NCBI GenBank assembly: GCA_003249035.1
Contig: QBMK01000013.1
Span: 110,722 to 165,027 of the forward strand
DNA length: 54,306 nt
Direction of reading: 5' to 3'
DNA from: Pseudanabaena sp.
GTDB lineage: Bacteria; Cyanobacteriota; Cyanobacteriia; Pseudanabaenales; Pseudanabaenaceae
Below, piece by piece: positions 43,687 through 53,463 of the stretch. Both the position numbers and the translations under genes were made by a program. The notes under the pieces are model-generated. The model was not told where the DNA came from, did no database searches, and was given only the letters and a program-made list of their open reading frames with translations. Position 1 is the first letter of the stretch. Each line of letters starts with the position of its first letter.

Positions 43687-44571
43687 TTAATAATGCAATG
43701 GAAGTAATGCAAGGGGTAATAGAGAAAAGCCGATCCAAAATAGCGATCGCCAAGAAAATTGAGGCAATGGTTCTGGTTCGGCTAGTAAAAAGTTAACTCG
43801 TTCTTCTAAGCGATCGCTAGTATTCGTTGCGCCAAAAGCCGCCGCAAAGGTTTGAGTAGGGTGGATATTGCTGCTGACCATCGCCAATAATGACTCAGCC
43901 AATAACAAACCATCTGCATATTGTGCAGCCCATCGATCTGCACGAAGTTCACGCAATAGCAACAACTCTTCCCATAAAGCTTGAGTATTTGGCAACCAAG
44001 GCATTACTTGGCGTAGACAACCAAGCCAGAAAAACCAAAATGTATCGCGATAATGAGCATGGGCGCGTTCATGCAATAACACCGCTTCCAGATGATCGGC
44101 ATCAAGGGTATCGAGCAAACCTTGGCTGACAAAAAGATGCGATCGCCAAAAACCAATTTGAGCCGCAAATAGCATTGGCATATTCAGCAGGCGCACCGAT
44201 TGGCTAACTAAGTTGTCATCTTGAGACTCGACAACGAGAGATTGCAATTTTTGTAAAGACTGCCAGCCAACCCATGCAAGTTGACCGATGCGAAAAATGC
44301 TGTAAATCAAGAATATTATTGCGATCGCATAGCTAAGCCGTCCCGCCTGCAAGCCGATCATTTGCCCTTCGGCTCCCATGCATAGCACAGCGATCGCAGT
44401 CATCAATACTAACAATGGCGGTAAAACAAAACATACGAGCGCTTTTTGCCAACGCATCTGCCAACCGATAGGGAGAACAACATTGCCACGATTTTGCCAA
44501 CCGTAGCGCAAGCCCCAAGCAAGGCAAAGCGATCCAAAAATCATCACAAAATGTATGGAGAAAAAGGGCAT
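43687..44571 (-). CDS. BlaR1-like M56 membrane peptidase
   Basis: 294 residues from ATG 44571, 4 bases after the BlaI stop. Membrane helices near 5-20, 45-70, 90-110 and 270-290. The zinc motif HERAH lies in LEAVLLHERAHAHYRDT, and LLLRELRADRWAAQYADG supplies the further Glu ligand region. In BlaR1/MecR1 such a protease inactivates BlaI after sensing; here the extracytoplasmic penicillin-binding sensor domain is absent, as in many M56 proteins outside firmicutes. The signal is unknown. Confidence 0.88.
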   Translation of the reverse strand: MPFFSIHFVMIFGSLCLAWGLRYGWQNRGNVVLPIGWQMRWQKALVCFVLPPLLVLMTAIAVLCMGAEGQMIGLQAGRLSYAIAIIFLIYSIFRIGQLAWVGWQSLQKLQSLVVESQDDNLVSQSVRLLNMPMLFAAQIGFWRSHLFVSQGLLDTLDADHLEAVLLHERAHAHYRDTFWFFWLGCLRQVMPWLPNTQALWEELLLLRELRADRWAAQYADGLLLAESLLAMVSSNIHPTQTFAAAFGATNTSDRLEERVNFLLAEPEPLPQFSWRSLFWIGFSLLPLALLPLHY

Positions 44572-44575
44572 GGAC

Positions 44576-45022
44576 TTAACCTTCCTGTGATTGTTCTCGC
44601 GATTGACGTATATTTTGGAGACGGACAGCGATCGCCTCAAGCTTGTCCATACTGGCGTGATCGAGATCGTTGGCAAAAGCCGCGACAATATCCGCATCAC
44701 CAACTTCTAAGAAGCGATTGAGTTGGTGATACGCCTCTAATGCTTGTGCTTCTTCGCGAGAAATTTTTGCTTGCCAATAAAGTGCGCGTCCCTCTTTTTC
44801 GCAATGAATCCAGCCTTTTTGCTCCAGTCGGCGCAATACAGTCATTACTGATCCATAGGCTAATTCGCGATCGGGATCGATCAAGATGCGATCATGAATA
44901 TCCGTAGCGCCTAACCGCGTGCTATCCCAAATAATGTTCAGTATTTCCGATTCTAGTGGGCCTAGCGATAACTGTTTCGGTCGATATTTCGGTAACGGGG
45001 TCATACTGATATTAAACTGCAT
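44576..45022 (-). CDS. BlaI/MecI-family repressor
   Basis: 148 residues from ATG 45022 (a second ATG at 45004 would give 142). The winged-helix domain has LSLGPLESEILNIIWDSTRL, TDIHDRILIDPDRELAYGSV and MTVLRRLEQKGWIHCEKEGR, then YWQAKISREEAQ and a dimerisation helix. It pairs with the M56 peptidase gene immediately downstream. A dyad ATACTG-N10-CAGTAT lies 14 bases before the ATG. The open frame extends upstream through that dyad and into a repeat, which is not credible coding. Confidence 0.9.
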   Translation of the reverse strand: MQFNISMTPLPKYRPKQLSLGPLESEILNIIWDSTRLGATDIHDRILIDPDRELAYGSVMTVLRRLEQKGWIHCEKEGRALYWQAKISREEAQALEAYHQLNRFLEVGDADIVAAFANDLDHASMDKLEAIAVRLQNIRQSREQSQEG

Positions 45023-45035
45023 TTTAGCTATCACT

Positions 45036-45057
45036 ATACTGTGTTTAATAGCAGTAT
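45036..45057. promoter_or_regulatory. Probable BlaI operator
   Basis: ATACTG-N10-CAGTAT just upstream of the blaI start. It has the size of BlaI/MecI operators (TACT...AGTA half-sites), and a second half-site CATACTG is at 45002. Role inferred from position. Confidence 0.6.
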
Positions 45058-45098
45058 GAAAACTCCCAAATTGTTTTTGATGTAACGCTCCGCATCTC

Positions 45099-45202
45099 AT
45101 GCCAAAACACAAAATGGTATAGCCATTTTGTGTTTTCAAAACCCTTACTGGGTTTGTTTTTTAATTCACAAAAGTGTGACGACACTTTTGTGAATTGGTA
45201 TT
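45099..45202. repeat. Double-hairpin repeat (family A), full copy
   Basis: ATGCCAAAACACAAAATGGT hairpin, spacer TTTTCAAAACCCTTACTGGG, second hairpin AATTCACAAAAGTG/CACTTTTGTGAATT, end TTGGTATT. Same orientation as the copy at 11601; inverse of those at 30532 and 37715. Confidence 0.85.
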
Positions 45203-45279
45203 AGATAGATAAGATGGGGACAGCCATAACTTGTATGGCAAGATTGTAATCAAGTCCAAGACATTCACAGAAATAAGTT

Positions 45280-47358
45280 ATGAGTCTTACAACTGGACAA
45301 ATAGTCGGTGGGCATTACGAAGTTACAGCACGTTTGGGTGGTGGTGGATTTGGTCAAACTTATCTCTCACGAGACTTGCACTTGCCCGATCGTCCCATCA
45401 GAGTAATTAAAAGGCTAAGTCCACATATTCAAGAAGCCAATGTCTTACAATTATCGCGACGGCTTTTTGAAACTGAAGCTCAAGTTCTCTATCGCCTTGG
45501 AACTCATCCCCAAATTCCACAACTGTTTGCCCACTTTGAAGAATTATCAGAATTTTATCTAGTTCAAGAATATATTGATGGTAAAGACCTTAGTTATGAA
45601 CTGCCACGCGGCAAGATTTGGGAACAGTTTGCAGTTACTGATTTATTGCAAAATCTTTTATTCGTCCTTAGCTTTATCCATAAAAACAATGTAATTCATC
45701 GCGACATTAAGCCTGAAAATATTATTCGTCGTAGTGATGGACAACTTTTTTTAATTGATTTTGGCATTGTTAAGCAAATTGTTACGCCCACGGCTCTCTT
45801 GGCTGGACAGCCAGACAATGGTTACACTGTGGGAATTGGTACGCCAGGATATATGCCTAGCGAACAAGCTCATGGCGAGCCAAAATTTGCGAGTGATATC
45901 TATGCGATCGGTATAATTGGCATTCAAGCTCTGACAGGACTTCCGCCCAGTCAATTAGCTAAAGATGACAACTTAGAAATTCTATGGCGAGCATTTGCAC
46001 CTAAGGTCTATCCTGAATTTGCGGATATCCTTTCGCAGATGGTACGGTTTGATTTTCGGCAGCGTTATCCTAGTGCTGAAGCAGTTTATGAAGTGATTAG
46101 AGAATTTGTTGATCGCTATCCGAGCTCCCAAGTAAATCCAACTTTACCAACATTATTGATTAGTGATGAGACAACTCAACGCAGTAACCAAAGCCTTCGT
46201 CAGCAAGATACTCCTCCACAAGATAGCTATTATGAGCCAAAAAAGGAATTACCTCAGTCAGGAATTTGGGCATATCTTGAGCCTTGGCATTGGGGGTTAG
46301 GGATTATCACTCTAGGGGCGATCGCCATTACGGCAGTGGTTCTCATGTTTGGATATTCCCCCAAACCTATAAACCCAACTAGTCTTGCCGAATCGCCAGA
46401 AAAAACTGGATTGCCAGAACCTTCCCCTATCTCCACAAATCCATCAAATTTAGTTCCTTCTAATCTAACTCCATCAGTAATAAAGGAATTTACAATAAAT
46501 GAAGCGAAGGATGTAATTTATGGAGTTACGATTAGTCCCGACGGTAAAATATTGGCAGGGGCAAGCTCAGAGCGCATTATTGAGCTATGGGACTTGCCAA
46601 CAAACAAGAAGCTACAGACTCTCAAAGGTCATACAGGAAGAGTCTATGATGTGCACTTTAGTCCCGATGGTAAACGTTTGGTCAGCGCCAGCGATGATCG
46701 TAAAGTAATCATTTGGGAAGTTGCTACAGGGAAAATCTTAAATACGCTAGAGGGTCATCAGGATCGGATATATACTGCTATCTTCAGTCCTGATGGGAAA
46801 GTGATTGCTAGCTCTGGCGCCGACCGTACAATTCGGCTTTGGAATGCTGACATTGGCAAACTAATCAGTACATTAGCTGAAAAGTCTTGGGTCTACGATG
46901 TTTCATTCACACCCGATAGCAAAGTTTTAGCAAGCGGTAGTGAAGATGGCGCAATTCGATTGTGGAATGTGGAGACAGGAAAAATCATTAAGACCTTAGT
47001 AGAGAGTGGTAGCCCTGTGAGGTCAATTGTCTACAGCAATGATGGTAAGGCGATCGCTAGTGCGATGGAAGATAATACTGTGCGTCTATGGGATGGGAAG
47101 ATGGGGCAGCTAAAGGATGTTCTGACAGGACATACTGGTGAGGTGCATACGATCGCATTCAGTAATGATGGTAGCTTATTGGCTAGCGGTAGTGCTGATA
47201 AGACAATTCGGATTTGGTTTTTAAAGAACAAGCGATCGCCTCTAGTTTTATCAGAGTACGAGCGCGGCGTGACATCAGTTGGATTTAGTAACGATCAAAA
47301 GCTGCTGATTAGTGGCAGTCTTGACGGCACAGTGAAAGTTTGGAAATTAGCGAACTAA
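45280..47358 (+). CDS. Membrane Ser/Thr protein kinase with WD40 propeller
   Basis: 692 residues. The kinase domain (about 12-275) has LGGGGFGQTYLSRD, the catalytic loop HRDIKPENIIRR and the metal motif LIDFG; the glycine loop is Gly-rich and the VIK lysine (IRVIKR) is kept. A linker and one membrane helix (about 330-355) lead to a seven-blade WD40 propeller (about 400-692) with blades such as VYDVHFSPDGKRLVSASDDR. Membrane topology puts the propeller outside if the kinase is inside. Such fusions are typical of filamentous cyanobacteria. Substrate unknown. Confidence 0.93.
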   Translation: MSLTTGQIVGGHYEVTARLGGGGFGQTYLSRDLHLPDRPIRVIKRLSPHIQEANVLQLSRRLFETEAQVLYRLGTHPQIPQLFAHFEELSEFYLVQEYIDGKDLSYELPRGKIWEQFAVTDLLQNLLFVLSFIHKNNVIHRDIKPENIIRRSDGQLFLIDFGIVKQIVTPTALLAGQPDNGYTVGIGTPGYMPSEQAHGEPKFASDIYAIGIIGIQALTGLPPSQLAKDDNLEILWRAFAPKVYPEFADILSQMVRFDFRQRYPSAEAVYEVIREFVDRYPSSQVNPTLPTLLISDETTQRSNQSLRQQDTPPQDSYYEPKKELPQSGIWAYLEPWHWGLGIITLGAIAITAVVLMFGYSPKPINPTSLAESPEKTGLPEPSPISTNPSNLVPSNLTPSVIKEFTINEAKDVIYGVTISPDGKILAGASSERIIELWDLPTNKKLQTLKGHTGRVYDVHFSPDGKRLVSASDDRKVIIWEVATGKILNTLEGHQDRIYTAIFSPDGKVIASSGADRTIRLWNADIGKLISTLAEKSWVYDVSFTPDSKVLASGSEDGAIRLWNVETGKIIKTLVESGSPVRSIVYSNDGKAIASAMEDNTVRLWDGKMGQLKDVLTGHTGEVHTIAFSNDGSLLASGSADKTIRIWFLKNKRSPLVLSEYERGVTSVGFSNDQKLLISGSLDGTVKVWKLAN

Positions 47359-47398
47359 AAAGCATTGGGTATTGCGCCGCGTTACCTCATGCTTTTTT
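47357..47398 (+). terminator. Kinase gene terminator
   Basis: Imperfect hairpin AAAAAGCATTGGGTA / ATGAGG-type arm ending GCTTTTTT, directly after the stop codon, core GCGCCGCG. Confidence 0.65.
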
Positions 47399-47452
47399 GG
47401 GTTTTGAACTGTTAAAATGCAGATAGCAGACGATAGCATCTATGTAAGACTC

Positions 47453-48703
47453 ATGACATTAACCTATGAAAAGACCCTAGCAGATCGGGTCAGAGCAGAT
47501 TTTGAAATTTTGAATCAAGAGATCAACGGTAAGCCCCTCATTTATTTTGATAATGCCGCTAGTTCTCAGAAACCAAAATCGGTGATTGCAGCTTGGAAAT
47601 ATTACTACGAGCATGACAACGCCAACGTGCATCGTGGCGCTCATACTCTAAGCGCTAGAGCCACAGACGCATATGAAGGAGCGCGGGACAAAATTGCTAA
47701 ATTTGTCAACGCAAAGTCGTCGCAGGAAATAATTTATACTCGCAATGCTAGTGAAGCGATTAATCTTGTTGCCTATACTTGGGGATGGGCAAACCTGAAA
47801 GCTGGTGATGAAGTGATTCTCTCAGTTATGGAGCATCATAGTAACATTGTGCCTTGGCAGTTGATTGCTCAGCGTACTGGCGCAGTTCTCAAATTCTTAG
47901 AACCAACAATCTTAGGAGAATTGAGCTTAGAGCAGTTTAAATCTTTGCTCAACCCTAAAACCAAACTGGTTTCAATTGTCCATGTTTCCAATACCCTTGG
48001 CTGTGTGAATCCAGTGGAGGAGATGATTCCCTTAGCCCATGCTCAAGGTGCGAAGGTATTACTTGATGCTTGTCAGAGCGTGCCACATATGCCCATTGAT
48101 GTTCAGGCTCTTGATTGCGATTGGTTAGTGGCTTCGGGGCATAAGATGTGTGCGCCGACAGGAATTGGATTTCTCTATGGGAAGCGTGACCTATTACTTG
48201 AAATGCCTCCGTTTATGGGTGGTGGTGAAATGATTGCGGATGTCTTTCTCGATCATTCCACTTATGCTGGCTTACCTCACAAATTTGAAGCAGGAACTCC
48301 TGCAATTGGTGAGGCGATCGCTCTCGGTGCAGCGGTGGATTACTTGACTGCGATCGGAATGGATAAAATCCATGATTACGAACAGGAATTAATAGAGTAT
48401 TTGATGGATTATCTTGATGAGATTCCTGATATCAAAGTTTATGGACCAAGACATCACCGCGCAGGTTTGGCATCCTTCACGATCGACCATGGAATTCATG
48501 CCAATGACCTATCGGCAATGCTCGACCAAGATGGTATCGCTATTCGTTCAGGACATCATTGTACGCAGCCATTACATCGCTTTTTAGGAATTAGCGGTAC
48601 GGCAAGAGCCAGTGTCTATTTCTACAATACCAAAGCTGAAATTGATACCTTTGTTGCTTCTTTAAAAGATGTGATCGGCTTTTTTAAGAATGTAATGGCA
48701 TAA
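47453..48703 (+). CDS. sufS: Cysteine desulfurase SufS
   Basis: 416 residues from ATG 47453 (frame open to ATG 47417, which adds 12 residues not usual for the family). It takes sulfur from cysteine for Fe-S cluster assembly. PLP Lys is in [14 protein letters not shown], and the persulfide Cys in [16 protein letters not shown] near 361. [12 protein letters not shown] and [14 protein letters not shown] are group II desulfurase signatures. The sufBCD genes are not adjacent on this side. Confidence 0.94.
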   Translation: MTLTYEKTLADRVRADFEILNQEINGKPLIYFDNAASSQKPKSVIAAWKYYYEHDNANVHRGAHTLSARATDAYEGARDKIAKFVNAKSSQEIIYTRNASEAINLVAYTWGWANLKAGDEVILSVMEHHSNIVPWQLIAQRTGAVLKFLEPTILGELSLEQFKSLLNPKTKLVSIVHVSNTLGCVNPVEEMIPLAHAQGAKVLLDACQSVPHMPIDVQALDCDWLVASGHKMCAPTGIGFLYGKRDLLLEMPPFMGGGEMIADVFLDHSTYAGLPHKFEAGTPAIGEAIALGAAVDYLTAIGMDKIHDYEQELIEYLMDYLDEIPDIKVYGPRHHRAGLASFTIDHGIHANDLSAMLDQDGIAIRSGHHCTQPLHRFLGISGTARASVYFYNTKAEIDTFVASLKDVIGFFKNVMA

Positions 48704-48733
48704 CTCTTTTACTCAAGCAACACCATAGAATCT

Positions 48734-49843
48734 ATGAGCCTTAGCCCAAATTCTGAAAAAGCCTATTGGTTAGCATGGTCACAGATACGTGGTATTGGGC
48801 CCGTATTGATTAAGCGACTCTATCAATCCTTTAGCTCCATGTCTGAGGCTTGGAATGCACTGCCCAATGATTTACAAGCAGTCGAAGGAATTGGTGGTCA
48901 GACTCTCGAAGCAATTCGTCTAGCTCAGCGCGAAGTGGAACCAGTGGCTCTCTTGGCAGTTCATGAGCATGACAATCTTAATTTCTGGACTCCCAGCGAT
49001 CGCGAATATCCGCAGTTACTCTGGGAGATTCCTGATCCACCACCAATTTTGTATTACCGGGGTCATCTAACTAATTGGAATGAGCGAAACACCGTTGCAA
49101 TTGTTGGGACGCGCAACTCTTCCCCCTATGGAAGACGATGGACTAAAAAACTGGTCTCGGCTTTAGCAACTCGTGGATTCACGATCATATCTGGTATGGC
49201 AGAGGGCATTGATGGTGAAGCTCACAAAGCTTGCTTGGAAGTTGGTGGGCAAACAGTGGCAGTAGTTGGTACAGGAGTCGATCGCATTTATCCTTACAAG
49301 CACAAGTCTCTCTATGAGCAGATCGTTGCATCAGGGTTAGTTGTAAGCGAATATCCCCAAGGGACTCCGCCTGATAAAAACCATTTCCCTGCGCGTAATC
49401 GGATTATTGCAGGGCTTAGCCGCGTAACTTTGGTAATGGAGGCACCTGAGAGATCGGGAGCCTTAATCACCGCATATCAAGCAAATGACTATGGACGCGA
49501 TGTCTATGCCTTGCCAAATTCCCTTGAAGTAAATGAAGCAAGGGGTTGCTTGAAACTATTGGGTAGAGGAGCAGAGGCGATTTTAGGTGTGGATGAGTTA
49601 TTGGAATCTTTAGGCATGTTGCCGAATTTAGATCCGCCTGCACCTGCGATCGCTATTTCTGAGATGCCACTTTTGCAACAAAATATTCTCCAAGCGATCG
49701 GATTTAGCGATCCTGTCGGGCTGGATTGGATTGTAGAACAAGTAAAAGCCCCTTCGGGTGAAGTTTTGGGGGCTTTAACCCATTTGGAAATTGTGGGTGC
49801 GATCGCGCCATACCCTGGAATGCGATATCAACGTTTGGCTTGA
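48734..49843 (+). CDS. dprA: DNA-processing protein DprA
   Basis: 369 residues. It loads RecA onto incoming single strands during natural transformation. A SAM-like helix-hairpin-helix N-terminus (GIGPVLIKRLYQSF, VEGIGGQTLEAI) precedes the Rossmann domain: VAIVGTRNSSPYGRR, GFTIISGMAEGIDGEAHKAC, AVVGTGVDRIYPYKHKSLYE, FPARNRIIAGLSRVTLVMEA. A C-terminal winged-helix follows (about 315-369). Thirty bases after sufS on the same strand. Confidence 0.95.
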   Translation: MSLSPNSEKAYWLAWSQIRGIGPVLIKRLYQSFSSMSEAWNALPNDLQAVEGIGGQTLEAIRLAQREVEPVALLAVHEHDNLNFWTPSDREYPQLLWEIPDPPPILYYRGHLTNWNERNTVAIVGTRNSSPYGRRWTKKLVSALATRGFTIISGMAEGIDGEAHKACLEVGGQTVAVVGTGVDRIYPYKHKSLYEQIVASGLVVSEYPQGTPPDKNHFPARNRIIAGLSRVTLVMEAPERSGALITAYQANDYGRDVYALPNSLEVNEARGCLKLLGRGAEAILGVDELLESLGMLPNLDPPAPAIAISEMPLLQQNILQAIGFSDPVGLDWIVEQVKAPSGEVLGALTHLEIVGAIAPYPGMRYQRLA

Positions 49844-50000
49844 GAGCCGCTGAATGAGACATCTGGGAAGAAATCCATATCCTAGAGACATGAACAAATT
49901 GCCACAGGCAAAAAAAGATACATTCTTTACTTTAGATTACACACTGTACTTTGGTGATTAATATGCAGTAATTTAATTAAGTGCGTTTACTTAAAGTGAT

Positions 50001-52259
50001 ATGACTCCAAGCCTCCCCACCGAGCAAATCGATCGCATTGTGTGGAATCAACACCACGACCCCTTTACAGTCCTCGGGCCACATGAAATTGATCAAGATG
50101 GTAAGTCGGTATGGGTGGTTAGAGCTTATCTACCCGACGCAGAGGCTGTTTATGTAGTTACTGCCGAACATCACAAAGAATATCCGATGCATTCAGTGCA
50201 TCATCCTCACTTTTTTGAATGTATTATCAGTGACGCGCCCCACCTGTTTAATTACCAGTTTAGAGTTAAGTCTGGAGATAGCGATCGCCTTATACACGAT
50301 CCCTACTATTTCAAATCCCCGTTGTTAACTGAATTTGACGCTTACCTATTTGGTGAAGGTACACATTACCAGATCTACGAAAAAATGGGTGCACATCCCA
50401 CCACCATTGACGGTGTGAGTGGAGTTTATTTCGCAGTTTGGGCACCCAATGCGCGTAACGTCTCGATCATCGGCGACTTTAATAGCTGGGATGGACGAAA
50501 GCACCAAATGCGAAAAGGAAATACTGGCATATGGGATCTATTTATTCCTGAATTAGTAGTCGGTACTGTTTACAAATACGAAATTAAGAGCCCTGAAGGG
50601 CATATCTACGAAAAATCCGATCCCTATGGTTATTTTCAGGAAGTACGTCCAAAAACTGCGTCAATTGTCACCGATCTCAGTACCTACGAATGGAACGATC
50701 AAGCATGGCTAGAAAAGCGCCGTACTGAAGATCCTCTCAAAAAGCCAATCTCTGTCTATGAAATGCATCTCGGCTCATGGATGCACGCTTCGGCAGCAAT
50801 TCCACCCGCTAGTGGCTACCAGAGCGTATCAGCAGCCGATCTCAAACCTGGTGCAAGATTTCTCACCTATCGTGAACTTGCTGAAGACTTGATCCCCTAT
50901 GTTAAGGAAATGGGATATACCCATATTGAAATGATGCCTGTTGCTGAGCATCCTTTTGATGGCTCTTGGGGCTATCAGGTGACGGGCTACTATGCCGCGA
51001 CCTCGCGCTATGGGACTCCCCAAGACTTAATGTATTTCATCGATCAGTGTCACCAAAACGATATTGGCATTATCGTTGACTGGGTTCCTGCTCACTTCCC
51101 CAAGGATGGACATGGTTTATCCTTTTTTGATGGCACATTCCTATATGAACCCGCCGATGAGCGCATTGGTGAGCATAAGGAATGGGGAACCAAAATTTTT
51201 AACTACAAACGTAGTGAAGTTAAAAATTTCTTGATTGCCAATGTTTTGTTCTGGTTCGATAAATATCACATTGACGGTATCCGCGTTGATGCGGTTGCCT
51301 CAATGATCTATCGCGATTACAATCGCGATCCAGGTACATGGCTAGCCAACGAGTATGGCGGTCGCGAAAGCCTAGAAGCGATCGAGTTATTCCGTCATCT
51401 GCACAGCATTCTATTTACCTATTACCCAGGTGCGCTTTCCATTGCCGAAGAGTCAACTTCTTGGCCGATGGTGACATGGCCGGCTTATTCAGGTGGTTTA
51501 GGCTTTAACCTGAAATGGAATATGGGTTGGATGCATGACATGCTTGATTATTTCAAGCTCGATCCATATTTCCGTGGACATAACAACAACTATCTCACCT
51601 TTAGTATTTGGTATGCCTTCAGCGAAAACTTCATGTTAGCGCTTTCCCATGATGAAGTTGTGCATGGCAAGAGTCCGATGATCGGCAAGATGCCAGGGGA
51701 TGAATGGCAGAAGTTTGCTAACTTGCGCTGTCTATACGGCTATATGTTCACACACCCAGGCAAGAAAACCATGTTTATGGGCATGGAATTTGGTCAATGG
51801 GCTGAATGGAACGTTTGGGGCGATCTGGAATGGCATTTGTTGCAATATCCTAGCCACAAGACCCTACAAAAGTACGTTAGCGACCTGAACAAACTTTTGC
51901 GATCGCTGCCTGAGCTTTACACGCAAGACTTCACACAAGATGGATTTGAATGGATTGAGTGTAATGACACTCAAAACTCAGTAATCTCTTTCTTGCGGAA
52001 AGGACTAGATGGTGAGTTTGTACTGGTGGTCTGCAACTTTACGCCTGTTGTCCATCACAACTATCGTGTTGGAGTGCCTGAAAAGGGCTTCTATAAAGAA
52101 GTTCTCAATAGCGATGCGCCGATCTATGGCGGTAGTGGGGTCGGTAATCTTGGCGGGAAATATGCTGATGACTATGGTAGTCATGGCAAGCCCTATTCGA
52201 TTGATGTGACTGCTCCGCCGTTAAGTGTGGTTGTGTTGAAATATACTGGCGAAGTATAG
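50001..52259 (+). CDS. glgB: 1,4-alpha-glucan branching enzyme
   Basis: 752 residues. It makes alpha-1,6 branches in glycogen. Two N-terminal CBM48-type modules (about 15-110 and 130-220, GVYFAVWAPNARNVSIIGDF) lead to a GH13 barrel: VDWVPAHFP, nucleophile Asp in GIRVDAVASMIYRDY near 423, acid Glu in SIAEESTSW near 476, SHDEVVHGK near 543. The C-terminal beta domain ends VVVLKYTGEV. The 157-base gap before it shows no gene. A hairpin terminator follows. Confidence 0.96.
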   Translation: MTPSLPTEQIDRIVWNQHHDPFTVLGPHEIDQDGKSVWVVRAYLPDAEAVYVVTAEHHKEYPMHSVHHPHFFECIISDAPHLFNYQFRVKSGDSDRLIHDPYYFKSPLLTEFDAYLFGEGTHYQIYEKMGAHPTTIDGVSGVYFAVWAPNARNVSIIGDFNSWDGRKHQMRKGNTGIWDLFIPELVVGTVYKYEIKSPEGHIYEKSDPYGYFQEVRPKTASIVTDLSTYEWNDQAWLEKRRTEDPLKKPISVYEMHLGSWMHASAAIPPASGYQSVSAADLKPGARFLTYRELAEDLIPYVKEMGYTHIEMMPVAEHPFDGSWGYQVTGYYAATSRYGTPQDLMYFIDQCHQNDIGIIVDWVPAHFPKDGHGLSFFDGTFLYEPADERIGEHKEWGTKIFNYKRSEVKNFLIANVLFWFDKYHIDGIRVDAVASMIYRDYNRDPGTWLANEYGGRESLEAIELFRHLHSILFTYYPGALSIAEESTSWPMVTWPAYSGGLGFNLKWNMGWMHDMLDYFKLDPYFRGHNNNYLTFSIWYAFSENFMLALSHDEVVHGKSPMIGKMPGDEWQKFANLRCLYGYMFTHPGKKTMFMGMEFGQWAEWNVWGDLEWHLLQYPSHKTLQKYVSDLNKLLRSLPELYTQDFTQDGFEWIECNDTQNSVISFLRKGLDGEFVLVVCNFTPVVHHNYRVGVPEKGFYKEVLNSDAPIYGGSGVGNLGGKYADDYGSHGKPYSIDVTAPPLSVVVLKYTGEV

Positions 52260-52264
52260 AAAGT

Positions 52265-52291
52265 AAAAAGGGGCGCAAAGCGCCCCTTTTT
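52265..52291 (+). terminator. glgB terminator
   Basis: A 12-bp perfect stem (AAAAAGGGGCGC, loop AAA) ending in a T run, 5 bases after the stop. Confidence 0.88.
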
Positions 52292-52429
52292 GCCCCCTTT
52301 AATGATAGATCAACTAAATGGATTGCTGAAGGCGATCGCTATTACTGTCAATCGTGAGTGAGTTTGCTGCGATCGCATCAACAATTCAGAGATCGCCGAT
52401 ATTGCCTTAGGCGATCGCACTTCGTTCAT

Positions 52430-53302
52430 TTAATCACTAAGCAGCACCAAGACTTCTCTTCTTACCATTTGGATAATTTGCAAAACCTGATTGATCATTC
52501 TGCCATACCGTCCTACTCTAGCCTGTTCTATCTGTTGCTGTACCGTTTGCTCAAACACTGTATCTTCAAATGTTTCCCGCAGACTATCTCGTTTGCCTTG
52601 CATTTGTCTAAGTAAAATCATTGAACTAACAATCATGGGTTCGCTGGAATCTTGATTTATGCCAATCCTCTTGGCTTCAAGTTCTTCTCCTAAAATTGGC
52701 ATAATCTTTTTTATCCAGTCTGTTTTAGCACTCATTAATTCGTTCCTTAGTTGTAGTTCTACCGTTAAAGCTTGAAGAATGGTATTTCGGCAGAGATGAA
52801 AGGTAGAGATAGCAATATCACGATCAATCTGATCAGAAGATCTATTAGTAGGAATTGTAGAGTTAACTCTCCGCAGATCTCTAACTAATAGGTTATAATC
52901 TTGAGCCTGATGAATCAGATTTTTCAGAGCAGTTTGTTGTTTGGAGTCTAATTGTGTTTCGGCTTTTATAGTAAAGTCTAATCTTTTTGCATTTTCTGAT
53001 GGAAGAAGGAAGAGAATCCAGAGCAACAGAATGACAGCAGGGATGGCAATGGCGAGAAGGAAAAAAGCTAGAAAAATCTGAATAACAAATATGACAAAGA
53101 TCGCCGCTAGACCAGTGTAGATCAGATAGCGGTATGGCTTAAGAAAATCAGGTATAAAATAATCAAGAACTTTAGATAAATTCTTCCGCCATGAGAAGCG
53201 AAAATAGTCATCTATCTTATCTTGTCGGATCGTTTCTCTGGGTAACCCTGTCAGATTAGCTAATTCTTCTAATGAGATCTCTAGGCTCAATAGGTCATCC
53301 AT
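52430..53302 (-). CDS. Membrane protein of unknown function with helical domain
   Basis: 290 residues. A short N-terminal segment (LSLEISLEELANLTGLPRET) resembles a helix-turn-helix or EF-hand-free helical hairpin. Two hydrophobic segments at about 60-80 and 82-100 form a membrane hairpin. From about 110 the protein is helical and charged, with KIMPILGEELEAKRIG and RDSLRETFEDTVFEQTVQQQ. I do not recognise the family. It is isolated, converging on glgB. Three HIP1-like sites cluster in its 3' flank (52330-52425). Confidence 0.7.
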   Translation of the reverse strand: MDDLLSLEISLEELANLTGLPRETIRQDKIDDYFRFSWRKNLSKVLDYFIPDFLKPYRYLIYTGLAAIFVIFVIQIFLAFFLLAIAIPAVILLLWILFLLPSENAKRLDFTIKAETQLDSKQQTALKNLIHQAQDYNLLVRDLRRVNSTIPTNRSSDQIDRDIAISTFHLCRNTILQALTVELQLRNELMSAKTDWIKKIMPILGEELEAKRIGINQDSSEPMIVSSMILLRQMQGKRDSLRETFEDTVFEQTVQQQIEQARVGRYGRMINQVLQIIQMVRREVLVLLSD

Positions 53303-53381
53303 AAACTTTTTAAAACTTAGATTTATACTCCAGCAAATATATGTATAAATTCTATAGCTATAGCAATCCTATCTTAAGTAG

Positions 53382-53463
53382 CTAAGAAATCCCATAAGTC
53401 TGCCCGTCTGAAAAGCGGGCAGACTTATGTTCTGGGATTTTAATTATGCTGAGGCACTTAAAT
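53382..53463. repeat. Family B palindromic repeat, copy 3 (inverted)
   Basis: Read on the minus strand it begins TAAGTGCCTCAGCATAATTA, the family B head, then a stem with arms AAGTCTGCCCG. The stem differs from copies 1 and 2, so the head is conserved while the hairpin varies. The surrounding 53303-53570 gap has no convincing gene. Confidence 0.7.

Noticed and set aside
45023-45139. Longer blaI reading frame starting at 45139
   Set aside because: The extension runs through the operator-like dyad and into a family A repeat, and lacks resemblance to BlaI N-termini.
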